Below, piece by piece: positions 39,432-48,722 of a stretch of 64,000 bases of DNA. The notes below the pieces were generated by a model that saw only the letters and a program-made list of their open reading frames with translations, had not been told where the DNA came from and searched no databases. Source of the stretch: Megalobrama amblycephala (Eukaryota > Chordata > Actinopteri > Cypriniformes > Xenocyprididae); contig NC_063058.1 of NCBI RefSeq assembly GCF_018812025.1, positions 16,445,297 to 16,509,296 of the forward strand. The letters are read 5' to 3'. The stretch's first letter is position 1. Every line of letters begins with the position of its first letter. Made by a program: the position numbers and the translations under genes.

Positions 39432-42400
39432 GTTTGTTGCTATAGCACCACCACCACCACGGAGGGCTCCCTCCACAGCCTTGTCCATGCGTTCAAAATC
39501 TATGACCTCAGAGCTAGAAGACCTAGGTAAGCCCAGTCTGGCCAAGCAAAAGCATCTCATTTAATGTCTAGTGTCTCTTAAAGGGATAGTTCACCCAAAA
39601 ATTATCCCATGATTTACTCGCCCTCAAGCCATCCTAGGTTTATCTGACTATCTTCTTTCAGCTTTTCCAAGCTTTATAAAGGTAGTGAATGGGGGGCATG
39701 TTTTGAAGCCCCCAAAAAAGCATACATCCATCATAAAAATAATCCATTCGGCTCCAGGGGGTTAATAAAGGCCTTCTGAAGCGAAGCGATGGGTTTTGTA
39801 AGAGAAATATAATTTAAAACGTTATAAACTAAAATAACTAGCTTCCATCAGATAACTGTACACATACTGCGCTGGATGACTTGTGCCACAAGAGTAACTC
39901 TGATGCATTGTATGACGCAGGATGTAGGAGTAACGTAAGCTTAGACGCCTCATGTGATTTAAACAATTAGGGTTGTGCAATAAACTCAAGCTCCTCTTCT
40001 CTTATATGGAAATCCTCCGACATTTCTCTTGAAAATTTCTCGTTTTAGACTTCTACTTCGTGACCGGTGTTTTGTTTTGCTCTATCCTTTGCACTTGCGC
40101 GTTCGTCATTGCGTCATATGTCGGGTCAGAGGTCACTCTTCCACCGCAAATCGATGTTTATGGCAGACTGCAGGAAGCTAGTTATTATAGTTAATAAAGT
40201 TTTAAATATGGATATTTTTCTTACAAAAACCCATCGCATCGCTTCAGAAGGCCTTTATTAACCTCTTGGAGTCGTATGCATTATATTTATAATGGATAGA
40301 TGCATTTATTTGGGGCTTCAAAACACGCCCCCCGTTCACTACCATTATAAAGCTTGGAAGAGCCAGGATATTTCTAAATATATCTTCAGTTGTGTTCGTC
40401 TGAAAGAAGATAGTCATACACACCTAGGATGGCTTGAGGGTGAGTAAATCATGGGATAATTTTAATTTTGGGGGGAACTATCCTTTAATACTTTTTAACA
40501 AGATAAGGGACCATTCACACAGGTCACATTGCATTTTATTGTGTTTTTGGTATCTCACGACATGAGAGCTGGGTTTTTTAAGACGACATGTTAAGTTAAA
40601 AGGTTCAGTTCCATTTTGTTCTGTTGCATCTAGCTGTTTTTAAACGCAAAAAAAGTCTTGTGTGAATGGCCTCTAAGAATGCGTTTTTAACCTGTGACAC
40701 TTTTTGTTGTTCTACAGCCACCGTTCATTTTGAAATGAACTTTGATGTTGTTTTGTTTTCCTGCATGCTGACCTAAAAGTGGATAAAGGTATGATATGAT
40801 CATTTACAAAATTATTTTGATGAATTGTATGTACAAATTGTACTGCTGTGCTTCCCTGGCATGCATGTGACTTTGTTATATGTATTTTTTTGAGACAAGA
40901 GATTTTTGATTATATGGACATTGTGTGTCTCGGTTTTTGTGTAGTCCCTACTAAAGAAAACAAAAGTATTACCTTCACATTCACTGTTAAAGCATGACGC
41001 ATTTCACCTGAGCGGATCGTTGTTGGATTGTGAAGGATTTATTCTGGTGACCACAGCTAAATCTAGGGTTTAAAGGGTCATGCTGTCTTAATTATTATTA
41101 ATTAAACAATGGCACAAAGGGTAAGCATTATTAAATGCGTATTAAATTCTTGTTTATATTGTGTAATCAGGAAATTAATTGTCTTTTTTGTCACTTTGTT
41201 ATATTGGATACTAATCTACTTGTCTTGTGTAGTGTTGAAAAGTTAACTGCATGGATTTGTTGTTGCTTTCCGTCTAAAATGGCATTACATTATGCACAGG
41301 TCAATGCCATGTGGAGGAATACTGTGTATTCCAAACGTTGGTTCTCCGCGTCATGTTTTCTGGAAATTATCTCTGAATTTTAATACTTGAATAAAGCTGA
41401 ATTGTTCTTTTATATTAAAGCCACTTTGAGGAAAAAGAAGGGTGAGTTTTCCCTAAGCACTCTTTAAATATTTGTCACCTCAGCTTAGCAACTGTAGTAA
41501 TTATTTTTGATATGATTCAGTGAAAGAAATGTGCAAATGATTTGTATTCTCTCTCCAATAATCAAAATTTACCAGTTGAATGGAAGACTGCTTACTGTGA
41601 AAACAGACCAATGTGTTTACACTGCAAAATGCTCTATAAGCCTTTAGCTTCACTTATTGACCCCCTAGATCTTCAAAAGTGCAATGTAAGAATATTTTAT
41701 TCAACAGCCTGCCTTTTATTATAAAAAGGATACGCTTGAGAAAACAAGAGCCATGAATTTCCCATGCCAAAACCTGGCTTCAGATACATGTCCTTGTTCC
41801 TACTGATATAATGGATCTTGCCTCAATTTCACTCCTCACAGAAAAGATAAAATCCTAAAGCTGGACATTTTAGGATAATTTCTCCCTTTAAAGAACTTTT
41901 AAAAGGACTTTTTAAAGAACTTTTTAACTATTATCATACGAGGGACCACTCCAGCTTTGAATCACTCTGAAACAAGACGTTGCCATGGAAATAATGCTGC
42001 ATATGTTTAATATAGAAACATTCCACCTGCAAAATGTAATGCCATATTTTTAGTGTAAAGCTATCACCACTGTTAGTAATGATCAGGAGTATGATGACGT
42101 GTGACTGATGCACAGATATGATACAACATCTTTAGGCTGCTGAATGGACTCCTTTGTCTTCTTGAAGGAGATATTTTCTGAACCATTGTAAGCATTAGTT
42201 TTATGTTTACATAATATGGCTGGCTGCATAGTACTCCTGCTGTGTCCTTAAAACAGCCTTATACATATTGTGTTCATCAAAGAGAGTCATTTTAAATCCA
42301 CATATAGGTATTATGAAGACCTTGTTTACAAAAAAAGAAAAACAAATGCATACTCTTTCTGCGGTCTTCTGTTATGAATATAAACTAGACAGATTCTTCT

Positions 42401-43031
42401 GAATGGACAGTTTTGGTAGTATTCTTCGCCTCAGGGTTATGATGGGATTTTAAATTTAAAGCCTGAGTGTATATATCCATATAATGCTGAATGAAGAGGT
42501 GTAACTGTGGCCCCCTTTAGTCCTGACATTAACATGCGTTTCAAGATCACATTCGTATGGTCAGCAATTGACCACGTAAATGGCACCCAAAACGTATTGT
42601 GATTGAATCACTGAAACTGTTCTGATGTGGTCAGGGACTTGACATTCTGACCACATTCAATTAAAGGTGTAAATGATGATGATGATAATACAATACAATA
42701 ATAATACACTACAATAATTATCTGATGCAACTAAAACTGCAGTCATGCGCTCGGGTCACCTGTTTTAATTAACTAATCTGAAATCTTGCAAATTTTCACT
42801 CACATCTCCTGATTTTTAATCTTTTGTGGGAATGTTTCGAACGCAGGGAAACACAATACCTTAATTTTGTCTGTCAACATGACAGAAATCATTTTGAGAT
42901 GTCATCACTCATTTTAAAGTTTGATAAATGATGCGAGGAAGTGTGATTGTAAAGAATAGTATAAAGTATAAATTAAATCTAGTTAAAGAATATCCAGATA
43001 TGAAACATTTTAATGCCAGGTGTACAGGGGG

Positions 43032-43129
<98 letters not shown>

Positions 43130-46100
43130 AACTTACAAGATTCAGTCTTTATGACTTTTATGCTAGGAAATCAGACTCTGAATTTCCCTTTCCTCCATTT
43201 CTGTGTAGATGATCAGCTTTCAGATAATGAGGGTCTGAAGAAGAGGATTGTATTTCAAGTCACACTAAGTAATCATCCCATGCATGGGAGCTGTCAAAAA
43301 AAATGCTAGCATGTTGCGCAGTGGCCGTTGAAAGAAGTGCTAAGATTTTTCCAACGGAACCAGGAAGCGCTTGCACGGCTTTGACCTTGACCATTGTCAT
43401 TGTACCTATTTCTGTCGCCTCTCTTGCTCGGTTCAGATCCTTGCTCTGAGGATCCTGTTAGAGGAAATTAGCAATATTTGATACTGAGTTTATTTTAAAT
43501 GTAGCTTCCTGCTTTCTAATTTGAGATGCTGTTGTCTTACAGATAAAGTGGATGAGATCGTACCCCCCCAGAAACCTATGTGGGACAACTCAAGCGCAGA
43601 TGTGAGGGTGGCAGCAGTCAAACCACGGCCAACTAGCAAGTGTTTTGCTGTCAGCCCTGAAATGAATGTAAGTGTGCCTTGTCTAATGTCCCCTAGAGTT
43701 CTGGACTCCCATGGTATTGTTGAGATTTAGCCTAACTGCAATAACCACTTTTCGCAAGTCTGATAAGACTGTTGCCCATGCATGCTATATATATTTTTGT
43801 GCTTAAATTAGATTGTAGTTATGCACAGGCTTGTGAGTATGCTTCACTGCTTAACATCATTTTTATTTCTTCATCTTGGTGTTTTTTTATGAAACCATTT
43901 CAACATATTATGTGAAGCCTAGTTCAAATGAATGCTCTGCAAAAATGCTGCATTCTGCTTGTCCTTATTATCTTGTCAGCCTTATTCTGTCTTTTGCAGT
44001 CTCTCTGCAATAGTCAGGATGCAGCAGTAGACTCGCCACAACAGCCAGGGAGTCCTAGAGGCCCCTTCTTGGGTGTACCAAAGGGAACCATACGGCGGCA
44101 AACATCTATAGGTGTGTAGTTGTTTCATTTTGTTTTGTTGCTGAAGTACATCTTTACACAGTCCTTTATTTTTACAAATTGCACAAAAAATCCTTCTCTC
44201 TCTTTCCTTGTAAATCTCTCATTGTAAAATTATACAAATATTTGGTTTACACTGGTGTGGACATTTTTCTTGTTTTATTCCTTTACAGGAGTAACTGAAG
44301 AAGAGAAGCAGTTCCTTACTCCTCCAATGTTGAAATTTACAAGAAGCCTTTCAATGCCTGACACATCAGAGGATATTCCACCCCCACCAGCCATCTCCCC
44401 TCCATCTCCACCTCATAATAATGCTCCCGTCCCAGCTGGTCGAGGATACGGCACCATCAGACCAGGCTTTACTTCACAGAGTCCTAATGCAAACAGCACA
44501 GCCCCAGACAGAGGTGAAGGTGCTGGGTGGAGAGATCAAGGCATGTATTACAGAGACAGTCCTGAGCAGTATGAATCCGAGGGGTACAATCACAGCCCAA
44601 CAGCCCAACAAAGTCTTCATATGCGCCGTGCCCATATCCCAGAGAACCCTTACTCGGATGTGGGCAAGATGGGTCAAGCTGGACTGTTTGTGCCCAATAA
44701 ACCTGCCAGAAGGAAGGGAATGCTTGTCAAACAATCCAATGTAGAAGACAGTCCTGAGAAAACCTGCTCCATTCCGATTCCTACAATAATAATCAAAGAG
44801 CCCTCCACCAGCAGTAGCGGTAAGAGCAGTCAAGGGAGTAGCATGGAAATTGAGACGACCACACCGGATCACCCAGGGCAACTGCGTCCTGAAGATGGCT
44901 TAAATTCAGGCAGTCCCTTTGCAGCTGCCATTGCCGGTGCAGTCAGAGACAGGGAGAAGAGGCTTGATGCTCATCGCAACTCCCCATCTTTTAAGTCCAC
45001 AGATGCAGGTGATGAAGATGTGGCACCTACACCGGCTCCACGTCTCAGACACTCCAAGTCTATTGATGAGGGCATGTTTAGCAGTGACGAACGGCTGCGT
45101 AGGCTCATGGCACCTCCCTCATCGCTACTTAGCATCCCTAGAGGTGGAGGCAATGTGACAGACTTCAACAGCCCTGAGCCCACCATGGTAAGGGAACTGT
45201 TAAGCACTCGTACAGGACACAGCCCGATCAGTCTGCCTGCTCATAAGACCTACAGCTCAGGAAGTGGGAATTACGTTCACCCGGTAACAGGCAAACCACT
45301 AGACCCCAATTCACCATTAGCTTTAGCGTTAGCAGCCAGAGACCGAGCCATGAGAGAGCAATCACAGCCTCTTCCTCTAAAGAGTGACCCATCCAAACTG
45401 GATCTCAATAAACCGCTTTTCATCGACACCAAGCTTAGATCAAATGTGGAGGTTGGCTTCTCAAGTACCGCTACCATGGGCCGTCCCCGTGGGGGTCTGC
45501 GGAGGCAGATGACAGAGTCCAAATATGAGACAGAATCCAAGTATCAGCTCGATCTGGGCAAGCCTGAGAAGAGGCCTGAGGAGAAGAAGAACATGCTGAT
45601 TGACATTGTAGACACTTCTCAGCAAAAGTCAGCTGGTCTGCTGATGGTACACACCACAGATGGGGCAAAATCGGAGGATAACAGCTTGTCAGAGGGCGAC
45701 AGGGACGAGGCAGTGAGTCCCGACAACACCCCTGGGGAGCTTCGCGACCCCAACCAGCCAGCTCCCACCAACCCCCCAGCTCCCAAGGCGCTATCAGCTG
45801 CTCCACATGGCAAGACCATCATAACTGTTAGCTCAGTGGATGAGCCTGTCAAGTTGCCCTTCGGCATCCCTCCACCGCCCTTGGCCTCTGTCGACATCGA
45901 TGAAGAGTTTGTGTTTGCTGAACCCCTCCCACCCCCACTAGAGTTTGCCAACAGTTTTGACATTCCTGAAGATCAGGCAGGGACTATAGCTGAACTGCTC
46001 AAACAGAAAGCGAATGGTACAAAAGGGCCTTCGCTTGCTCCCTACTATCCCCCATTAGGTGGTGGGAATTCCGAAATCAAAAGACCAACAGTCCTTACAA

Positions 46101-47142
46101 ACTGCACACCTCCCAGCTTCCCTCCAGGGCCACTAGAGCCCTACGAACAAATCACTGACTCGGGCATCGAGGTAGACAGCCGGAGCAGCGGTGACCCCCA
46201 ACTGGAGACCACCAGCACCATCTCTACTGTGTCCAGCATCTCCACCTTGTCTTCTGAAGGAGGTGAGACCCTGGACACATGCACCGTCTATGCAGATGGA
46301 CAAGCCTTTCTGGTGGACAGGTCTCAGATCCTGTCCAAACCAAAACCCAAACCTGCCATCAAGAGCAATGCACTTTACAAGGATGCTTTGCCAGAGGAGA
46401 ACGTGAGCTCTTTCAGAATGCCCTCCTCTGTCCCACCTCCGCCCCCTGGATCTATTCCACCAGAGCCCTTGAAAACCCCAACGCAACGAACCTCAAAGCT
46501 GTGGGGTGACCCTCCGGAGATGAAAGGCCCTCATGGTCCTGAAGCCAATTCAGTTCTGCTGCATATGAACAAGGATAAAGCACCAAAGTCAGGGGACGCG
46601 TTAGACTCTCCAACGGGATCCAGGACTCACTTCGGAACAAGGTATGCCCTCTTTCCTTCCTGTATCACAGGCTTACATTTAGGCTCTCAGATTAGTGTGT
46701 GTGCTCTGCTGGAGAACGAAAGAGTTGCCTAGCAACCCAATAATGAGAACGGCCTTGAGGACGAGATGAACAACGTCAGTGTGATGATGAACACAGACCG
46801 TACCACAGAAGGGGGAGGTATGTGTGTGTTGTTACAGCATGGCCCATTTGTTACTTTTCAGTTGTCACATCACCCAAACTGCTCCCTCAAGATATCTGTA
46901 GATTCTCTTACTCTCTTAAAAGCTTTTATTTTTCATTAAAAAAACAAACATTTAGGGTTATAAGGAGTTCCCATTTTCAGAAAACCTATTGAGCTGCCTT
47001 CCTGCCTGCTGCCAACATAGGCTGCTTTTTTATGGCTGCATCGTAACTGAAATGGAACCTCAAAAGTGTCTCATTTGGAATTTCGAATCTCAACTGATTT
47101 CAGTGCAGGTGATGCGAGAAGAACGCTGCAATACATTAATAA

Positions 47143-47192
<50 letters not shown>

Positions 47193-48722
47193 TTAGAACT
47201 TCCAAGTTTTGGGTAAAATTGTCTGCTTTTAAACATTAAACAATTTGATCAGTTCCTTTTAGTATTGTATGAAGAGTATTTTTAATCAATATTTCTCTGG
47301 TGTCGTCTGCCATCTTCAGTTTTTTTTTTTTTTTTTTTTTACTGATGATTCCTACAGAGAAAGCTCATTAGGTTTTGAAGCTTATGTGTCATTTATTTTG
47401 CAAAACATCAGCAATTGACTTGATGCGCGTATGGAAAGGTTGTGTACGCCGATGGCTGCTGCATTTCACAGGCAGTGATTTGGCGTTGACATGAAGTTCC
47501 AAGTCTCATTCATTATTGAATGATGTTGTTATTTACAGACCAGAGAACTGACCCTAAAATGCTCTTGTAGCCCAGGCAGAGCGCTATGTTTAGCACACAC
47601 TGAGCAAAGATGTTTTGTTTTTTTTCACTATGAATAGAAATAGATCTTTTTAGTATGGAAGTTTAGCATGTTTGTTATTTGTATCATTGAGCTGAGGTAT
47701 TTTTAATCTTAAGCTATGAGATGGACGTGTAACTTGCCGCTGTATATTGTTACTGATGTATTTTTTATTGCATCAATTTAGAGTAGTTCATGTACTCTTT
47801 ACATGAGTCTATCTTTGGTTTTATTTGCTTTGCTACATCAGATGCAAATGTAAAAGTTCAAAACTTCAACAAATGTAGGCCAACTTACCTTGGGTATAAG
47901 AAGAAACCTTGGGCAAGGACATTGCATTGCTAAAGAGCATCACATTCACTGCCTCCTTAAAGCTAAATCAACCTACAGTACACACATACTTTAAATACAC
48001 GTTGGTATTTAAATAAAGTCCAAGTCATATTTTGCTCAAAAAACAAACAAACTGCCAATCACTTTCAACACCTTAGCATCTTTGCAGGAATATAGTTTTA
48101 CATTCTTCCTCAAGTCTCATATGTTTCAGTACATCTCAATACATATTCCTTTATATTCACCTTTATCCTTCTGTCTTCTTGCAGAAATCAGGATGGTGTA
48201 TCCCTCATCTCAGGTACACAGCAGAACACCACCGTTACCTTCACTGCCCAGCCTGGCCCCAACGTGCCTGCCCCGTCACCGTGCCGACAGGCCGAGAGCC
48301 TGCCTCCCCACCACCACACCCCGAGCCCTATCATGTCCCCGCCGGACTCTGGTCTCAGCTGTGCCTCTTCCCTCCCAACCTCGGCCACTTCCCCCACCAT
48401 GACGGATGTCTTTGGCCTGCCCACACCGCCCCTCAGCCTAGGCACGGGGCGTAGCCGCTCCCCTTCCCCACTCACCCTCATCCAGGCAGCGTCGAACAAG
48501 CCCTTCGCCACCAAACCTGTCCTCATGTGGAGCAAGCAGGACGTGGCTGACTGGCTTGAGAGCCTGAATCTGGGCGAGCACAGGGATGCCTTCATGGACA
48601 ACGATATCGAGGGCAGCCACCTGCCCAACCTGCAAAAGGAGGATCTGATCGACTTGGGTGTGACTCGCGTGGGTCACAGAATGAACATCGAGCGGGCGCT
48701 GAAAGTCCTCTTGGACAGATGA
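15544..48722 (+). CDS. shank2: SHANK2, SH3 and multiple ankyrin repeat domains protein 2 (short, PDZ-first isoform)
   Basis: Scaffold of the excitatory postsynaptic density; it links GKAP/DLGAP through its PDZ domain, Homer through a PPxxF motif, and self-assembles through its SAM domain. Ten exons join with correct phases: 15544-15748, 16973-17097, 38948-39083, 39446-39526, 40780-40788, 41421-41441, 43543-43667, 44289-46641 preceded by 44000-44111, and 48185-48722, giving 1234 residues. PDZ is about residues 48-142 (carboxylate loop GFGFVL at 59-64), the Homer-type motif PPLEF is at about 820-824, and SAM is at about 1170-1234. The large exon carries stretches typical of SHANK2 rather than SHANK1 or SHANK3, such as LKFTRSLSMPDTSEDIPPPP and RRKGMLVKQSNVEDSPEKT. 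The start ATG at 15544 was chosen because the region VAMMRMIGCNNGRYARN resembles the mammalian short-isoform N-terminus as I recall it. Teleosts have two shank2 paralogues; which one this is was not resolved. Confidence 0.95.
16745..16775. repeat. (TA)n microsatellite
   Basis: Short pure TA run between the first and second PDZ exons. Confidence 0.9.
16973..17097 (+). CDS. shank2: shank2 PDZ exon (DTPIEEFTPTPAF segment)
   Basis: Acceptor ggacttttag and donor gag|gtaaga. It codes residues 69-110, including QYLESVDEGGVAWKAGLRTG and ending DFLIE in phase 0. This is the middle of the PDZ domain and is nearly identical to other SHANK proteins. Confidence 0.96.
17098..19149. other. Unassigned part of the 21.85-kb shank2 intron
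   Basis: No exon or repeat family was recognised beyond a short TA run at 18297-18313. Confidence 0.4.
19150..19474. mobile_element. Inverted-repeat element with GGCCCATTCACACC ends
   Basis: Left end GGCCCATTCACACC and right end GGCGTGAATGGGCC are complementary. 325 bp, no coding content; a clear target duplication was not found. Confidence 0.6.
19475..19715 (+). repeat. Interspersed repeat tail (SINE-like), copy 1
   Basis: Starts AATACTCCAGTCCTCAGTGT and ends near TTTAATGCATCCTTGCTGAA. The same sequence recurs in reverse at 26448-27100. I recognise it as a widespread fish repeat but cannot name the family. Confidence 0.6.
20344..20983. mobile_element. AGGGGACC piggyBac-like non-autonomous element
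   Basis: Ends AGGGGACCTATTATGC and GCATAATAGGTCCCCT, flanked by TTAA at 20340-20343 and 20984-20987. The left interior is the inverted match of the right end of the AGGTGCC elements. Confidence 0.85.
22888..22995. mobile_element. Short inverted-repeat element, GGGTGCGTTTCCC ends
   Basis: 108 bp, GGGTGCGTTTCCC...GGGAAACTCACCC, with ctg on both sides, consistent with a Harbinger-type 3-bp duplication. It interrupts the CCAGCAT/ATGCTGG repeat. Confidence 0.65.
22996..23107. repeat. CCAGCAT / ATGCTGG palindromic repeat block
   Basis: Multiple ATGCTGG units on the left and ACCAGCAT units on the right form an inverted arrangement around 23040. Confidence 0.75.
23180..23914. mobile_element. hAT-type non-autonomous element inside another hAT
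   Basis: Ends CATGGGCGTAGGTTT...AAACCTACGCCCATG with an exact 8-bp duplication cagcctat (23172-23179, 23915-23922); 735 bp, no transposase. Confidence 0.85.
24897..26447. other. Unassigned intron sequence
   Basis: No exon or repeat family recognised; an X-box-like GTCGCCTAGCAACC lies at 26028-26041. Confidence 0.4.
26448..27100 (-). repeat. SINE-like repeat, copy 2, split by a 430-bp insertion
   Basis: Reverse-strand relative of 19475-19715. The match breaks at about 26548 and resumes at 26981; the intervening block holds CAG-rich tracts (about 26858-26900). Confidence 0.6.
27535..28556. mobile_element. Inverted-repeat element with CAGTCCCTCC ends
   Basis: Perfect 20-bp inverted ends CAGTCCCTCCAGAAAAACGC, 1022 bp, flanked by the exact 6-bp repeat attatg (27529-27534, 28557-28562). 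GCGG-containing motifs cluster near both ends. No transposase frame. Confidence 0.8.
28563..31486. other. Intron with microsatellites and repeat fragments
   Basis: Contains (GA)n at about 29083-29115, (TG)n near 30515-30593, (CA)n near 30725-30742, poly(T) at 30843-30862, and a solo left end of the TTAA foldback family near 31279. No exon recognised. Confidence 0.6.
31487..31562. repeat. (TA)38 microsatellite
   Basis: Pure TA run ending at the start of the element 31563-32549. Confidence 0.95.
31563..32549. mobile_element. Probable element inserted in a (TA)n tract
   Basis: 987 bp bounded by TA microsatellites, with CAGTGGTGTGCAATGAGG at the left and the complement of CAGGGGCATTTCCTCC at the right. 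The ends are only weakly alike, so the call is tentative. Confidence 0.4.
32550..32609. repeat. (TA)n microsatellite
   Basis: Second TA run, right of the 31563-32549 block. Confidence 0.95.
32901..33207. mobile_element. Inverted-repeat element with AAGGCC...TACTTCA ends
   Basis: Left AAGGCCCGGGTTTACTTCA and complement of right AAGGCCAAAGTATACTTCA; 307 bp. The open frame of 173 codons across it has no protein-like content. Confidence 0.6.
33246..33519 (-). mobile_element. GTAACACTTTA element, copy 1
   Basis: Ends GGTAACACTT...AAGTGTTAC; interior matches 38291-38567 on the opposite strand (CAATTCTCACT, CTAGTTGCTT). Confidence 0.7.
34807..34868. repeat. CCTAGCAACC minisatellite fragment
   Basis: Short run of CTAGCAACCACCCAGAACAC-like units, a common cyprinid minisatellite in my recollection. 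Confidence 0.6.
35100..35391. mobile_element. hAT-type short element (TAGGGCTG ends)
   Basis: TAGGGCTG...CAGCCCTA, 292 bp, flanked by gtccagct/gtccagtt (7 of 8 match). The next element begins 11 bases later. Confidence 0.75.
35402..37732. mobile_element. 2.3-kb element with about 500-bp inverted arms
   Basis: Starts TATGGAGATAGGATTGTAGC and ends with its complement; arms 35402-35911 and 37243-37732. Exact 6-bp duplication agttag at 35396-35401 and 37733-37738. The arms hold at least six CACAAATG/CATTTGTGGATC-type repeats, like transposase-binding sites. The 1.33-kb centre has no long open frame. Confidence 0.9.
38291..38567 (+). mobile_element. GTAACACTTTA element, copy 2
   Basis: Opposite-orientation relative of 33246-33519, ends GTAACACTTT and TAAAGTGTGAC. 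Confidence 0.7.
38948..39083 (+). CDS. shank2: shank2 PDZ C-terminal exon
   Basis: Acceptor ctttttttatag and donor aaag|gtaaac. It codes residues 111-155, beginning VNQDNVVKVGHKQVVNMIRH and ending DPDDTARKK. It contains the last PDZ helix and strand. It follows a 21.85-kb intron loaded with transposons. Confidence 0.96.
39446..39526 (+). CDS. shank2: shank2 post-PDZ exon (APPPPRRAPS...SELEDL)
   Basis: Acceptor gttgctatag preceded by a run of about 35 T, donor ctag|gtaagc. It codes residues 156-182, including RSKSMTSELEDL, a segment shared by all SHANK proteins. The enters-phase-1, leaves-phase-1 structure lets the two following microexons be skipped without a frame change. Confidence 0.93.
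39582..40484. mobile_element. Foldback TTAA-flanked element
   Basis: AGGGATAGTTCACCC at the left, GGGGGGAACTATCCT at the right, TTAA at 39578-39581 and 40485-40488. Long inverted arms; lies between the post-PDZ exon and the 9-nt microexon. Confidence 0.8.
40780..40788 (+). CDS. shank2: shank2 9-nt microexon (Val-Asp-Lys)
   Basis: Nine bases between acceptor acctaaaag and donor gtatga, phase 1 on both sides. With the flanking exons it reads LEDL-VDK. SHANK2 of mammals, as I recall, has VDK at the same place (ELEELVDKASVRKKK). TGCATG motifs lie at 40762-40767 and 40862-40867. No transcript was seen, so use is inferred from phase and conservation. Confidence 0.8.
41421..41441 (+). CDS. shank2: shank2 21-nt microexon (ATLRKKK)
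   Basis: Twenty-one bases between ttttatattaaag and the donor gtgagt, phase 1 on both sides. It codes ATLRKKK, aligned with mammalian ASVRKKK. Skipping it removes a basic patch without changing the frame. Confidence 0.85.
43035..43128. repeat. (TG)47 microsatellite
   Basis: Pure TG run about 410 bases upstream of the exon at 43543. Confidence 0.95.
43543..43667 (+). CDS. shank2: shank2 exon (DKVDEIVPP...SPEMN)
   Basis: Acceptor gttgtcttacag and donor aat|gtaagt. It codes residues 193-234, with VKPRPTSKCF matching the mammalian KQRPSSRCF segment. It is linked to phase 0 of the following exon. Confidence 0.93.
44000..44111 (+). CDS. shank2: shank2 exon (GPFLGVPKGTIRRQTSIG)
   Basis: Acceptor ctgtcttttgcag and donor atag|gtgtgt. 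It codes residues 235-271 plus one base. The end, PFLGVPKGTIRRQTSI, matches the SHANK2 segment just before the giant exon. Confidence 0.94.
44289..46641 (+). CDS. shank2: shank2 giant proline-rich exon
   Basis: A 2353-nt exon (acceptor ttcctttacag, donor acaag|gtatgc) coding residues 272-1055 plus two bases. It holds the proline-rich low-complexity region, the SSGKSSQGSSMEI segment, the AGAVRDREKRL block, the LDIVDTSQQKSAGL-like block (MLIDIVDTSQQKSAGLLMVH), the Homer-type PPLEF motif and the STISTVSSISTLSSEGGE block. The site where mammals have a cortactin SH3 ligand reads SQILSKPKPKP here. Translation beyond 46641 runs 30 codons into the intron to a stop at 46730-46732; that tail is read-through, not exon. 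Confidence 0.96.
47144..47190. repeat. (TA)n microsatellite
   Basis: Pure TA run in the last shank2 intron. Confidence 0.95.
48185..48722 (+). CDS. shank2: shank2 terminal coding exon with SAM domain
   Basis: Acceptor ctgtcttcttgcag. The first base completes the Arg codon split by the previous exon; the frame then reads NQDGVSLISGTQQNTTVTF, a proline/serine linker, and the SAM domain DVADWLESLNLGEHRDAF to the end KVLLDR, stop TGA at 48720-48722. The SAM domain supports oligomerisation at the postsynaptic density. The frame was fixed by the ISGT-TTVTFT match to SHANK2; longer open frames on either strand here are shadows. Confidence 0.96.

Noticed and set aside
42928..43309. Open frames rich in Cys-Val
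   Set aside because: Produced by the (TG)47 microsatellite.
44421..46640. Alternative-frame and antisense open frames over the giant shank2 exon
   Set aside because: They are shadows of the long GC-rich SHANK2 frame, which matches the known protein throughout.
48082..48628. Open frames of 91-146 codons overlapping the SAM exon in other frames and on the - strand
   Set aside because: The frame giving TTVTFT and the SAM domain is the real one; the others are chance frames in GC-rich coding sequence.
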